Assembly (NCBI GenBank): GCA_910574715.1
Contig: CAJTCH010000003.1
Coordinates: forward strand, 147,663 to 211,662
Length of the DNA stretch: 64,000 bases
Source of the DNA: Lachnospiraceae bacterium
Lineage (GTDB): Bacteria; Bacillota; Clostridia; Lachnospirales; Lachnospiraceae
Reading direction: 5' to 3'
The translations under genes and the position numbers were made by a program. A model generated the notes under the pieces. It was not told where the DNA came from. It saw only the letters and a list, made by a program, of their open reading frames with translations, and did no database searches. Positions 33,800-43,342 of the stretch are shown in pieces. Numbering within the stretch: the first letter of the stretch is position 1; each line of letters starts with the position of its first letter.

Positions 33800-35121
33800 A
33801 GAACATGAAAAGAATTATACCTGTTATGATGGCGGCCGTGCTGACCTGCACAGGGCTTCCCTTAACAGCCAGAGCAGACAGCGCGAAGGTCGTCACTTTA
33901 GGCGCTAACCTGACCGCAGAGCAGAAGACTTCTATGTACAAATATTTCGGCACGACCGCCGACGCGGTAGATACCATAGAAGTTACGAACGCAGACGAGA
34001 GAAAATACATGGAAGGCATCGCTTCGGAGGCTCAGATCGGAACACGCACCTACAGTTGTTCTTACGTGGAGCCGACAACCAGCGGCGGCATTCAGGTTAA
34101 GGTCGGAAACCTTACCTTCGTGACCAGCTCTATGATCGCCAGCACATTATTAACCTCCGGCGTCGAGAACTGTAACGTCGTTGCGGCTTCTCCGATCGAA
34201 GTATCCGGCACCGGAGCGCTGACCGGTATCATGATGGCATACGAGAAGGCAAGCGGCAAGACCTTAAGCGAGGAACAGAAGGCTGCTGCCACAGAAGAAC
34301 TCGTGACAACCGGCGAGCTTGCAGATTCCATCGGACAGAAGGACGCGGCGGATCTGATGAACGAGGTCAAGCAAGAGGTGATCAAGGATGGCCTGACGGA
34401 TGAAGGCGAGATTCAAGACGCCATCAATGATGCGGCTAAGACCTACAACATCACGCTTACTGAGGATCAGATGTCGAAGATCTCATCCCTGATGCAGAAC
34501 ATTTCCCAATACGATTATGATGTCAATGCATTGAAGAAGACGCTGGAGAACTTAGAAGGCAAGGGCGGCAAGGAAGGCTTCTTCTCAAGTCTATGGTCCT
34601 CCATCAAGGGGATTTTTACCGGCGATTCTGACAGCGGAGACGGCGGCATCATCAATGACACCAATGATGATGTTCTTGGTGCAGACGCCATTATCGACAG
34701 TACCTTAGAGGCTCTGGATGAAGAGACCAAGAAGGAAGGCTTCTGGGATAAGGTGACTAATTTCTTCAAGGGACTCTTTGGCGGCAGCGATGACGACGCA
34801 GACGAGGAAGAGACCACTGATGAGGAAGATGCCGACAAGGAAGATTCCGAAGATACGGAGAATCCAGAAGACGCGGCGGATACCTCTGATGATGAGAGCC
34901 TGGACACTGGCAATCCGGACGGAACTGCGGATCCGGATGCGGCTTTGAATCCTGACGGCACAGACGGAACAGATCCGAATGCTGCCAATGACGGAGTTGA
35001 TCCGAATGCACAGACAGTTGATCCCGCCTCTTCTGATGGTACAGGCAGCGGCGCTGCCGCGGACGGACTGAGCAGTGATAATGGGCAGACTGCAGATCCC
35101 GCTGCCGGGACAATTCAATAG
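33796..35121 (+). CDS. Secreted DUF1002 protein with acidic C-terminal tail
   Basis: A 441-residue exported protein. The signal peptide is MKRIIPVMMAAVLTCTGLPL with a cleavage site near ARADS. The DUF1002 domain follows (about 28-250; VTLGANLTAEQKTSMYKYFG, YSCSYVEPTTSGGIQVKV). A linker with a GGKEGFFSSLWSSIKGIF helix and a related EGFWDKVTNFFKGLFGG repeat comes next. The C-terminal 120 residues are Asp/Glu-rich, then Pro/Asp/Asn-rich repeats (NPDGTxDPD). The role of DUF1002 is unknown. The acidic end might bind cations or the wall (inference). Confidence 0.85.
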   Translation: MKNMKRIIPVMMAAVLTCTGLPLTARADSAKVVTLGANLTAEQKTSMYKYFGTTADAVDTIEVTNADERKYMEGIASEAQIGTRTYSCSYVEPTTSGGIQVKVGNLTFVTSSMIASTLLTSGVENCNVVAASPIEVSGTGALTGIMMAYEKASGKTLSEEQKAAATEELVTTGELADSIGQKDAADLMNEVKQEVIKDGLTDEGEIQDAINDAAKTYNITLTEDQMSKISSLMQNISQYDYDVNALKKTLENLEGKGGKEGFFSSLWSSIKGIFTGDSDSGDGGIINDTNDDVLGADAIIDSTLEALDEETKKEGFWDKVTNFFKGLFGGSDDDADEEETTDEEDADKEDSEDTENPEDAADTSDDESLDTGNPDGTADPDAALNPDGTDGTDPNAANDGVDPNAQTVDPASSDGTGSGAAADGLSSDNGQTADPAAGTIQ

Positions 35122-35139
35122 AAGTTTTATTGCATATAG

Positions 35140-35180
35140 AGAGGCTGTCGAGAAACAACATTTCTCGGCAGCCTCTTTTT
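35140..35180 (+). terminator. Terminator after the DUF1002 gene
   Basis: A 16-bp stem (AGAGGCTGTCGAGAAA with TTTCTCGGCAGCCTCT), 5-base loop, then TTTT. It also lies directly beyond the end of the convergent kinase gene. Confidence 0.85.
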
Positions 35181-35181
35181 C

Positions 35182-36012
35182 TCACCTAAACATATATTGA
35201 TACTTCCTTCTCTGCTGTAGAAGTATGGTATACACTCTCTGTTTTACCTCCTTAGAATACACGGAATCTGCCTCTAGCAATCCACGGATCTGCCTCTCCC
35301 CAAAATGAAACCACATCTGATCTCCGTACAAATCCTGCGCCGCATCCAACTGCTCATCAAAGGAACGGCAGAACGTCTTCGCCTCCGCCTTGGTCATCTG
35401 CATGATCACATCCTGCCCCAAAGGATAATCCATCATTGTATCCGCAAGCAGCGATGCTCCCTGGTCAAAAAACGGGCAATAAGCGTATCCCTCCCGTCCG
35501 TCCCACAGCACGGCAATATTATGCGTATGCCGGTCTTCATTCAGAAATAGCGCATCAATCGTCAGCAGCTTACACATATACACTCCACACCCCCTAAGCC
35601 CTGTCAGCTTCTCCATCTGCTCAACCAGGAATCTCAGGCGGTTCTCACAATCTCTGATCCGGAAGATACTGCGATACAGGCTCTCACCATAATTATGATA
35701 GAACAGTCTCTCCAGCGTGATCATCTGCCACTTCCCTTTCAAGCCCTTCGATGGGTCCGTCAGAAAATCCCGGCTCCTGCACCCTGTATAGCTCTGCGCG
35801 CCATAGTGTATCTCCTCCGGCTTATACAATACATACTCGCTCTGGTCCAAAGATGAATACTCAAGAAGTGATGAGACCATATACTCTGCCAAGCCTTCAT
35901 ATCCGGTATAATCCGCCTTATACCAGTAGTCGTCCTTCTTCCACTTCAACTGATTCCCTTTAGAGGACTGTCTTGCTTCTTCCCGTACATCCTGTTCAAA
36001 TAGTTCAACCAT
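35182..36012 (-). CDS. HipA/HipT-like protein kinase
   Basis: A small kinase-fold protein of 276 residues. Visible are a putative ATP-binding Lys32 (YWYKADYTG), the catalytic loop FLNEDRHTHNIAVL (Asp160, Asn165), which matches the HipA pattern NxDRHxxN, and the metal-binding FFDQG (Asp183). It lacks the HipA N-terminal subdomain, as in the HipT proteins of HipBST systems. The start is placed at 36012, with GGAGG 7 bases upstream; the upstream ATG at 36057 has weaker AGAGG. It follows the HTH gene by a few bases. Toxin function is inferred from the pairing. Confidence 0.75.
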   Translation of the reverse strand: MVELFEQDVREEARQSSKGNQLKWKKDDYWYKADYTGYEGLAEYMVSSLLEYSSLDQSEYVLYKPEEIHYGAQSYTGCRSRDFLTDPSKGLKGKWQMITLERLFYHNYGESLYRSIFRIRDCENRLRFLVEQMEKLTGLRGCGVYMCKLLTIDALFLNEDRHTHNIAVLWDGREGYAYCPFFDQGASLLADTMMDYPLGQDVIMQMTKAEAKTFCRSFDEQLDAAQDLYGDQMWFHFGERQIRGLLEADSVYSKEVKQRVYTILLQQRRKYQYMFR

Positions 36013-36060
36013 ACTGCCGCCTCCATATTCATATAACTGACTCTCCCGGCCAACCATCGG

Positions 36061-36603
36061 TTACCTCTCTATCCGTATCCAGAAATCATCCTCCGCCATA
36101 CGTCCTTCCGTCTTCTCAATGATCATCATCGAATCATAGAACGGCAGGTCATATTCTCTTAGCACAAGCTTCATCTTGTCCCGGGTAGGCGGAAAACAGC
36201 GGGATTCAAGGAACTCTTCATACTGCTGATAAGATGGCTTCTCGATCTTCCCAAATGCACGCTTCAGCAGTTGCTTCGTATAATTAATGACCTCGATATT
36301 ATGATTCTTCTCATCTACATCTATCACCGTACATAATTCATCCCGGAACATATAGGACAATCTGAGGGGCGTCTTCCTCTCTGGAATCTTCTTCTCTTCC
36401 TCAATCTGAGGGTAATCTCTTAAGATATTAAGCAAAGTAACGATCGGCCCGGTAATCGGTGTCTTACTGTATTCCCATCTCTCCACCGTCTTCTTCGACA
36501 CATTCGCGAATCTCGCGAATTCTTCCTGTGTAAGGCCAAGTCCTTTCCGGCACTGCCTGATCTCTTCACCTGTAACCTTCGCTTCTAATGCATATTTTTT
36601 CAT
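36061..36603 (-). CDS. XRE-family HTH protein, HipB/HipS-like partner
   Basis: A 180-residue protein. The N-terminal helix-turn-helix is EIRQCRKGLGLTQEEFARFANVSKKTVERWE (about 13-43). The C-terminal half has the pattern EEFLESRCFPPTRDKMKLVLRE followed by EGRMAEDDFWIRIER, common in small proteins paired with clostridial HipA-like kinases and possibly equivalent to the HipS/N-subdomain. The gene order HTH then kinase, with 48 bases or less between them, fits a toxin-antitoxin operon in which this protein represses its own promoter and blocks the kinase (inference). AGGAGGGG precedes the start. Confidence 0.75.
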   Translation of the reverse strand: MKKYALEAKVTGEEIRQCRKGLGLTQEEFARFANVSKKTVERWEYSKTPITGPIVTLLNILRDYPQIEEEKKIPERKTPLRLSYMFRDELCTVIDVDEKNHNIEVINYTKQLLKRAFGKIEKPSYQQYEEFLESRCFPPTRDKMKLVLREYDLPFYDSMMIIEKTEGRMAEDDFWIRIER

Positions 36604-36654
36604 TCTCTTCCCCTCCTCTCCTCTTTTTACCTCATTTATAGTATTATTTTTATT

Positions 36655-36683
36655 ATTTTATCCTATATTTATCCGTCTGTCAA
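36655..36683 (-). promoter_or_regulatory. Promoter of the HipB/HipT-like operon
   Basis: Perfect TTGACA (36678-36683), a 17-base spacer and TAAAAT (36655-36660) on the minus strand, 52 bases before the start. Confidence 0.8.
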
Positions 36684-36937
36684 TTCTTTTATTTCCGCGA
36701 GCACCGACCGAAGCAGAGCGTAGACCAAATCCCCCGCTGCTCTGCAGCGCTACAAATTTGATGCCCCGTTGCTTACAGCGGGGTCTTTGACTGCATTCAG
36801 ACAAGCTTCCCCTGTTACATACAACAAGCCGCATGCCCTGTTATCAGACATGCAGCTTGTTCCTTCGTTATATTGCAGCCATACATCCCGTCAAATGTAC
36901 ATGCAAGCATACCCATTTGACTCGTTGCCCGCGAGAA
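36684..36937. other. Intergenic region with three hairpins
   Basis: No gene was seen. Inverted repeats: CCCCGTTGCTTACAGCGGGG near 36763; ACAAGC-GCATG against CATGC-GCTTGT near 36823-36861; and GTCAAATG/CATTTGAC (36890-36897 with 36914-36921). The last is 16 bases past glgB on the minus strand and may help end its transcript, though no T-run follows. Confidence 0.45.
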
Positions 36938-38848
36938 TTAAAACTCAAAAATCGCAACTCCATACGGCGGCAATTTATATGCAAATGAAAATGGTCTTCC
37001 GTCACATTCCTGCTTCACAGCCTTATATACAACCGGTCTCTCTTCTCCTTTTCCGCCGTACTTCACATCATCACTGTTCATGATCAGCTTATACTGCTTC
37101 TTCCTTGGCACGCCTACCCGGTAATCATCCCTTGGCATCGGTGTGAAGTTGCACACGAACAGCAGGTTCTTCTTCTTTCCCTTCGAATGTCTCACAAAAC
37201 TGAAGATACTCCTGCTCGCATCATCCGCATTGATCCACTCGAAGCCTTCCCAACTGTCATCCATCTCGTACATAGCCTTATTACGCCTATACAGATGCAG
37301 CAGATCCCTCATCCAGTTCTGTATCTGCTGATGCTCGTCTTCCGCCAGCAAGAACCAGTCAAGCTCCCGCTCTTCGCTCCATTCCCGAAGCTGCGCGAAT
37401 TCCTGCCCCATGAACAACAGCTTCTTGCCTGCATGTCCCATCATAAATGCATACCCGACCTTAAGATTGGCAAACTTATCAAATCCCAGCCCCGGCATCT
37501 TATTCAGCATGGAACATTTCAGATGCACCACCTCGTCATGGGACAATACCAGAATATAGCGCTCACTGTGCGCATAACTCATGGCAAATGTCATCTGATT
37601 ATGATGATCCTTCCTGAAATACGGATCCAACTTCATATATTCCGTAAAGTCATGCATCCAGCCCATGTTCCATTTCAAACTGAATCCAAGACCGTCATCC
37701 TCAACACTTCCCGTCACCATCGGCCATGCCGTCGACTCCTCAGCGATCATGACTGCTCCCGGATTCCTGCCAAGCACCACAGAATTCAGATGCTTGAAGA
37801 AATCTATCGCCTCCAGGTTCTTATTGCCGCCGTATTTGTTGGCAATCCACTGTCCGTCCTGCTTGCCGTAGTCCAGATATAACATGGACGCTACCGCGTC
37901 TACACGAAGCCCGTCCACATGGAACTGCTCGACCCAGTACAGCGCGTTGGAGATCAGGAAATTGCGCACCTCATTCTTGCCATAGTCGAAGATCTTCGTG
38001 CCCCAGTCAGGATGCTCCCCCTTCCTCGGATCCGCATATTCATAAGTAGGTGTTCCGTCAAAATCCGCAAGGCCGTGAATATCCCTTGGGAAATGAGCCG
38101 GTACCCAGTCCAGGATAACACCGATCTTATTCCGGTGCAGATAATTGACCATCCACGCGAAGTCCTCCGGCGTCCCATACCTTGAAGTAGGCGCAAAATA
38201 TCCGATAACCTGATATCCCCATGAACCGTCAAACGGATGCTCCGCAATGCCGATCAGCTCGACATGCGTATATCCCATATTCTTCAGATATACGGTGATC
38301 TCCTTCGCAAATTCCCGGTAATTATAGAAGCCCTCATCCTCTCTTCCCGGATGGCGCTTCCAGGAACCAATATGCGCCTCATAGATCGACATCGGCTGTT
38401 CCGTATGCTTCCAGGTCTTGCGGTTCTCCATCCATACATTGTCCGTCCACTTGATCTTCGTAAGATCTGCGACTCTGGATGCCGTGCCCGGTCTCAGCTC
38501 TGCATAGGCGCCAAAAGGATCTGCCTTGAATACAAACTCTCCCTGATAAGTCTCCACACAGAACTTGTACATATCATATTCCTTCACATCAGGAATAAAA
38601 CAAGTATATATGCCAAGAGGTTCTCCTCTCTCCATCGGATTCGCTTCCATATTCCACTCATTGAAATCGCCCACCACGGACACGGAACGCGCATGCGGCG
38701 CCCACACTGCAAAATATACACCTTCTTTTTTTCCTTTCTTCACCTTATGGGCGCCCAGCTTCTTATAGATCTCATAGTGATTACCCTGTCCGAAAAGATA
38801 ATGATCCAGTTCTCCGACTTCATATGGTTTTGCTTTTCTTTGTGCCAT
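36938..38848 (-). CDS. glgB: 1,4-alpha-glucan branching enzyme
   Basis: Introduces alpha-1,6 branches into glycogen. From the start at 38848 (MAQRKAKPYEVGELDHYLFG) the protein has 636 residues. Order of domains: CBM48 N-terminal module (about 15-110; GVYFAVWAPHARSVSVVGDF), GH13 barrel with VILDWVPAHFPRD, the nucleophile Asp in GLRVDAVASMLYLDYG, the acid Glu in AVMIAEESTAWP and LVLSHDEVVH, then a C-terminal beta domain ending LPPYGVAIFEF. No other glycogen genes adjoin it. The frame is open 30 codons further upstream without similarity. Confidence 0.95.
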   Translation of the reverse strand: MAQRKAKPYEVGELDHYLFGQGNHYEIYKKLGAHKVKKGKKEGVYFAVWAPHARSVSVVGDFNEWNMEANPMERGEPLGIYTCFIPDVKEYDMYKFCVETYQGEFVFKADPFGAYAELRPGTASRVADLTKIKWTDNVWMENRKTWKHTEQPMSIYEAHIGSWKRHPGREDEGFYNYREFAKEITVYLKNMGYTHVELIGIAEHPFDGSWGYQVIGYFAPTSRYGTPEDFAWMVNYLHRNKIGVILDWVPAHFPRDIHGLADFDGTPTYEYADPRKGEHPDWGTKIFDYGKNEVRNFLISNALYWVEQFHVDGLRVDAVASMLYLDYGKQDGQWIANKYGGNKNLEAIDFFKHLNSVVLGRNPGAVMIAEESTAWPMVTGSVEDDGLGFSLKWNMGWMHDFTEYMKLDPYFRKDHHNQMTFAMSYAHSERYILVLSHDEVVHLKCSMLNKMPGLGFDKFANLKVGYAFMMGHAGKKLLFMGQEFAQLREWSEERELDWFLLAEDEHQQIQNWMRDLLHLYRRNKAMYEMDDSWEGFEWINADDASRSIFSFVRHSKGKKKNLLFVCNFTPMPRDDYRVGVPRKKQYKLIMNSDDVKYGGKGEERPVVYKAVKQECDGRPFSFAYKLPPYGVAIFEF

Positions 38849-38987
38849 ATAATCATCCCTCACATTCTGTTGCGATATATTTCTATTATACTTTAGACTG
38901 ACACAAAAAGAAAGAGTTTTGACCAATCTTACAGACAAAACTCTTCTTTTATTGCATAAATCAATATCGTTCCCTTCAGAGCGGACA

Positions 38988-41900
38988 TTATATCTTGAAA
39001 TCCTCTTCTTTCAGAATGATCCGGTCAGATTCATCCGTACCTCTTCCGAATACTCTTCTGGCAAGATGCTTGACATTGGCCTTCTGTGAATGCTCGATCG
39101 CTTCATCCATGATATCCTTGACCTCCGCAACCGATACGGCATGATCCTCGCGCTGCATCACATCAATACGGCTGTACAGAGCCAGAATACCCATCTCATC
39201 CAACTTGTATCCATTCTCCTTCGCATATGTCTGGCCAAAAGTAACCAATTCATCATTGACGAATACCGGAAGCTCCAGCTTAGATGAGAACTTCTTCTTG
39301 AATTCCGGGTTCGCTGTCAGAATACGCTCCAGCGGCTTTCTCTGATCCTCCAGCACGAAGAGCATCTCTCCCGTCTTTCTCTCCATCAGGCGATTCAGCT
39401 CCTTAATAGTCCTGGAATTCAACTTGCCTGCTTTCTCGACGATAATTGCTCCCCCGCGCAGTTTCTGGATAATATTAGTCAGTTCCTTCTTATTCAAAGA
39501 TTCTCCTGTTACAATCGCAACTTTTCCCTGCTTGAGATTCCGCTGCTTCTGGATCGCTTTGACGATATCTACCGCCAGCACCGTCTTACCGGAACCTTTG
39601 CGCCCGATCACCAGAAGATTTCCTGTCCTGGAAGTTCCTTCCTTGCGGGCTCTCCTGTCATTATCCAGCACTTCCACGATCTGCTCGCTCATTCCCCTTA
39701 CCGGAACAAAATACGAGAACAGCTTCTTCTGCTCCTCAGTAAGCCCCGCTTTCAGACCGATCTCGCTGGTCGCGCTCAGATCATAACGTCCCGTTACAAC
39801 GAATCCAGTATCGAATGGAACCCCGCTGCCCTTCGCTTTCTTGATCCTTGCCTGAATCTCTTCTTCGGACGGCTCTTCAATCTCAAGTTCCTCTTCTTCG
39901 TCAAATTCATCCTCTTCTTCGAAGTCTTCTTCTTCCTCTTCCTCAAAGTCCTCTTCGTCCAGATCCTCTTCCTCGTAGTCTTCCTCCTCAAAGTCCTCTT
40001 CGCCAAAGCCCTCTTCTTCAAAGTCTTCTTCAATGAAGTCCTCTTCGTAATCTTCCTCAAAGTCTTCTTCGTCCAGATCCTCTTCTTCTAGTTCCTCCTC
40101 GTAATCTTCCTCCTCGAAGCCGTCCTCATCTTCAAAATCTTCTTCTTCAAAGTCCTCTCCGAAGTCTTCTTCCTCTTCCTCAAAGTCCTCTTCTTCAAAG
40201 TCCTCTCCGAAGTCTTCTTCCTCTTCCTCAAAGTCCTCTTCTTCAAAGTCCTCTTCGAAGTCTTCTTCCTCTTCCTCAAAGTCTTCTTCTTCAAAGTCTT
40301 CTCCGAAGTCTTCTTCCTCTTCTTCAAAGTTATCTTCTTCAAAGTCTTCTCCTTCAAAGTCTTCTCCTTCAAGGTTTTCTCCGAAGTCTTCTTCCTCTTC
40401 TTCAAAGTCCTCCTCAGATTCTTCTCCAGTCTCCTCAGCGGCGGCTTCTTCGTAATCTTCCTCTTCCTCAAAGTCTTCTTCCAGATCTTCCTCGTCAAAA
40501 TCTTCTTCTTCGTAATCTTCCTCGTCAAAGTCTTCTTCAAGTTGTTCGGCGCCGATATCTTCCTTTTCAGAATCAGAAGCATCTTCGCCCAATTCTTCCA
40601 TGAGCCTTACAATATCATCCGGTATCCGTTGTGTCTTACCGTCGATGGCATCCGGCTTCTCTTCTGGTTTGTCCGCCGCCACCGTCTTCTTCGTAGTCTG
40701 TTTTACCTTACGCTTAACCGGCTTCTCTTCAGCTTCTTCATCCAGGCTTCCCTGCTCGCCTTCCACCATCAGATCTATATCCGGAATACTATCCATCAGG
40801 TCTGCCAGATCGATCTCCTTTTCCGGTTCCGTATCAGCCAAAGCTTCCGCCGGCTCTTGCACAATTGCCTCTTCTACTGCCGCTTTCGCCGCTTCCGCTG
40901 TATCCGCCTCCCCGGACACTTCTTCCGCTGCTTCTGCCTCCCCGGACGCTTCTTCCGCCGCTTCTGCCTTCCCGGACGCTTCTTCCGCCGCTTCCGCTGT
41001 ATCTGCCTTCCCGGACGCTTCTTCCGCCGCTTCCGCTGCATCCGCCTTCCCGGCTGCGATCGCGCTTGCTTTGCGCAGCGCTTCTTCCGTAATCTTACGC
41101 GCTTCCTCTTCTGCCCTGCGCACCGCCTCTTCCGCTGCCGCCTTTCTCGCCGCCGCTTCCTCTTCCGCCTTGCGCGCAGCCTCTTCCGCCGCCGCCTTTC
41201 TCGCAAGCGCCGCTTCCTCTGCCCTGCGCGCGGCTTCTTCCGCTGCCGCCTTGCGCTCTTCCGCCGCTTTCAGAGCCGCCTTCTCCTTGGCTTCCTTCTC
41301 CTCAGCCGCTTTGCGCTCTGCTGCTTTGCGAAGCGCTTCCTTTTCTGCCAGCTTGTTTGCAGCCTCCATTTCCTCAGGAGTCATACCTTCTTCTTTCGCC
41401 TTACGCTCCGCGTCTCTGCGCGCAAGCTCTTTCTGCAGACCGATCTCATCCCGTTCTCTTCTTAGCTTCTCATCATCCTCTTCCCGTTGTCTCTCTATGG
41501 CTTCCGCATTCGCTCTCTGTTTTGCTTCCCATTCCTGAAGGATCTCTTCGATCCGCATCTGACCCGTTGCACGGAGCGCACTGGTCTTCCTGTCCGTCAT
41601 AATCACGCCAGTCTTCTCCTTGCGTACCGGTTCCTCCGGCTGCGGCTCCTCCGGCTCCTCTATCTGCAAAGTCTCCTCTGCAGGAGCCGGCTCTTTTGCC
41701 TTCTCTTCATCCTTCTTACCATTAATAAGCGCCTCCATATGTATCTGACCGGTAACCTGGCGAATACCCTCCTTCACCCTGGCAACCGTCTTCTCTACGC
41801 TCCTCATACCGCTCGCGAATGCCATACCGTTCGCTAGCGCCTCCTGGAGCGTCGCACCCTTCACAACCTTCTTAATTGAAGATCTCTCTCCCGCATCCGC

Positions 41901-42686
41901 TGACAATTCCTGCGGCGCCTCTTCTCCATCCTGATCAGGAGTCTCTGGCTTCTCTCCCGCGTCAATGACAGGCTCCTGCGGCTCTCCCCTGCCGGCAGGC
42001 GCACTCTCCCCGCCTGGTGAGACCGGCGTCTTCGCTGAAGTGTTCCTCTTCACCGGGCGCGGCTTCTTGGATGCACCGGGCCATGCGTCATATTTCTCCT
42101 GCTGCAGAGGCGTCAACGGCTTATACTGCATCTTAAGTTCCATTGCCTGATAAACATACTTGCCTTCACTGAACCACAAGATCAGATCGTCACACTCTTC
42201 CAGACATTCTGCCGTCATCCCTGCTTCATGATACAGCCTTGCCAGCTCAAACGCCCATTTCTCAATATATTCTGACTTCTTAAAATCCTCCAGGGCAGCA
42301 ATCTGCTCACTGAGCGGCGCTCCCTGTGCACTCAATATCCTGTATTTTAATATGAACTGATTCGGATCCTTCGGCGCCAGCTTCACAAATTCTTCATAAC
42401 AATCCGCCGCCTCTTCCACATCATTGATCTTCAATGCCAGCAGCCCCAGTCGATACGCTATCTTCCTGCTCCCCGGAGAACGATCGAACGCTACAAACAA
42501 AATATCCCGGCTCTTCTGAAATTCGCCGTTATATTCATAAATCTCACTTACAGAATTCAGAGTTGCTACATTCTTGACCCTGCGCCAGTCAATCGTATCC
42601 GCGATCTCCATCGCTTTCTTGTACTGCTTCTTCTCCATGTACTCCTGCATCTGCTCTGTTTTCACCCTATATTCATATTTATCCAA
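38988..42686 (-). CDS. Giant TPR / Ala-coil / acidic-repeat / degenerate AAA protein
   Basis: A 1,232-residue protein, start TTG at 42686 chosen for GAGG 8 bases upstream. Residues about 1-200 are TPR-like helices (KKAMEIADTIDWRRVKNVAT, LGLLALKINDVEEAADCYEE). Residues about 410-620 are an Ala/Glu/Lys-rich coil with near-repeats (EEAxGKAxAAEEASG). About 700-960 is an extremely acidic region of repeated EDFEEEEEDFGEDFEEE units. The C-terminal 215 residues resemble CbbX/SpoVK-type AAA: Walker A GRKGSGKT is intact, but the Walker B place reads GAIIVEKAGKL, not IDEA, and the arginine finger position is Lys-rich (NPEFKKKF). ATP binding without normal hydrolysis is possible. Function unknown; no partner gene adjoins it. 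Confidence 0.75.
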   Translation of the reverse strand: MDKYEYRVKTEQMQEYMEKKQYKKAMEIADTIDWRRVKNVATLNSVSEIYEYNGEFQKSRDILFVAFDRSPGSRKIAYRLGLLALKINDVEEAADCYEEFVKLAPKDPNQFILKYRILSAQGAPLSEQIAALEDFKKSEYIEKWAFELARLYHEAGMTAECLEECDDLILWFSEGKYVYQAMELKMQYKPLTPLQQEKYDAWPGASKKPRPVKRNTSAKTPVSPGGESAPAGRGEPQEPVIDAGEKPETPDQDGEEAPQELSADAGERSSIKKVVKGATLQEALANGMAFASGMRSVEKTVARVKEGIRQVTGQIHMEALINGKKDEEKAKEPAPAEETLQIEEPEEPQPEEPVRKEKTGVIMTDRKTSALRATGQMRIEEILQEWEAKQRANAEAIERQREEDDEKLRRERDEIGLQKELARRDAERKAKEEGMTPEEMEAANKLAEKEALRKAAERKAAEEKEAKEKAALKAAEERKAAAEEAARRAEEAALARKAAAEEAARKAEEEAAARKAAAEEAVRRAEEEARKITEEALRKASAIAAGKADAAEAAEEASGKADTAEAAEEASGKAEAAEEASGEAEAAEEVSGEADTAEAAKAAVEEAIVQEPAEALADTEPEKEIDLADLMDSIPDIDLMVEGEQGSLDEEAEEKPVKRKVKQTTKKTVAADKPEEKPDAIDGKTQRIPDDIVRLMEELGEDASDSEKEDIGAEQLEEDFDEEDYEEEDFDEEDLEEDFEEEEDYEEAAAEETGEESEEDFEEEEEDFGENLEGEDFEGEDFEEDNFEEEEEDFGEDFEEEDFEEEEEDFEEDFEEEDFEEEEEDFGEDFEEEDFEEEEEDFGEDFEEEDFEDEDGFEEEDYEEELEEEDLDEEDFEEDYEEDFIEEDFEEEGFGEEDFEEEDYEEEDLDEEDFEEEEEEDFEEEDEFDEEEELEIEEPSEEEIQARIKKAKGSGVPFDTGFVVTGRYDLSATSEIGLKAGLTEEQKKLFSYFVPVRGMSEQIVEVLDNDRRARKEGTSRTGNLLVIGRKGSGKTVLAVDIVKAIQKQRNLKQGKVAIVTGESLNKKELTNIIQKLRGGAIIVEKAGKLNSRTIKELNRLMERKTGEMLFVLEDQRKPLERILTANPEFKKKFSSKLELPVFVNDELVTFGQTYAKENGYKLDEMGILALYSRIDVMQREDHAVSVAEVKDIMDEAIEHSQKANVKHLARRVFGRGTDESDRIILKEEDFKI

Positions 42687-42791
42687 ACTTCTCACCTCAA
42701 AAATTTGTTAAAACTGCATCATTCTACATTTTTACGAATATAATTCTATCATACGCCATGAGTAATGTCAAAATATACGGCGCAAATTGCC

Positions 42792-42842
42792 AAAAAAAGG
42801 AGCATCCCTTAAACTATCAATTTAGTTATCCGGTAATGCTCC
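42792..42842 (-). terminator. Terminator of an unassigned minus-strand transcript
   Basis: GGAGCAT/ATGCTCC with extra pairs inside (AACTAAATTGATAGTT), followed by seven T on the minus strand. It is not attached to any annotated gene; the next upstream gene end on this strand is bioY's opposite-strand region. Confidence 0.7.
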
Positions 42843-43200
42843 GTTATTTTTCTATATTAAGTTTTATCATATTCCTATATAAATCGGAGGATTCTTATTT
42901 AGATTCAGACGTTCCCTTCTGCCTTTTATCTTATACCTGTCCCGCTACTCTATACATCGTGTCCAAGGTAAATGTATAAAATAAGCTTGCCCCTCACTGG
43001 TATAGATCGTTATCCCTTCTATAAATCTTATGGACGCTCGCTACAGCTTGCACAAATCATATCCGTCCTGTTAGGTAATGTTCCTATGCACATCGTCTAA
43101 TCACTTCGGATCTATGTGGTATAATTCTCAATATGTCTGCAAATCTTCATCTACCTCTTATATCCGGTCTCTTCTTCTCCGACTCTTCTTTTCATTCAAT
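42843..43200 (-). other. Transcribed-looking stretch without a supported gene
   Basis: Lies between the promoter at 43343-43371 and the terminator at 42792-42842 on the minus strand. Only short broken reading frames are present (for example one beginning MCIGTLPNRTDMICASC). It could be a non-coding RNA, or the decayed end of a gene whose start is the small ORF at 43201-43299. I recognise no known RNA family. Confidence 0.35.
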
Positions 43201-43299
43201 TTACCGGCTTATCTCTCTATGGTTAAGGCTTAGTCTGCGGGAACTTATATCTGCCATACCACTAACATATTGAGTTGTTGAATTCTTTACATTGTCCAA
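43201..43299 (-). CDS. Possible 32-residue peptide with strong expression signals
   Basis: A TTG start at 43299 follows AAGGAGG at 9 bases. The peptide starts MDNVKNSTTQYVSGMADISS and ends RRLSLNHREISR. A near-consensus promoter lies 44 bases upstream. It is not recognised. It may be a leader peptide, or the 5' remnant of a decayed gene, since no intact reading frame follows. Confidence 0.35.
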   Translation of the reverse strand: MDNVKNSTTQYVSGMADISSRRLSLNHREISR

Positions 43300-43342
43300 T
43301 GGATTAAGCCTCCTTCCTTTTATTATCTTTTGGATTGAGTTA

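Noticed and set aside
40542..41538. Long plus-strand open frames opposite the acidic/Ala-rich part of the giant protein
   Set aside because: They are shadows caused by the repetitive, stop-poor composition of the minus-strand gene; no ribosome site or recognisable domain.
42758..42979. 73-codon plus-strand frame before bioY
   Set aside because: It crosses a terminator hairpin and has no ribosome site or similarity that I recognise.
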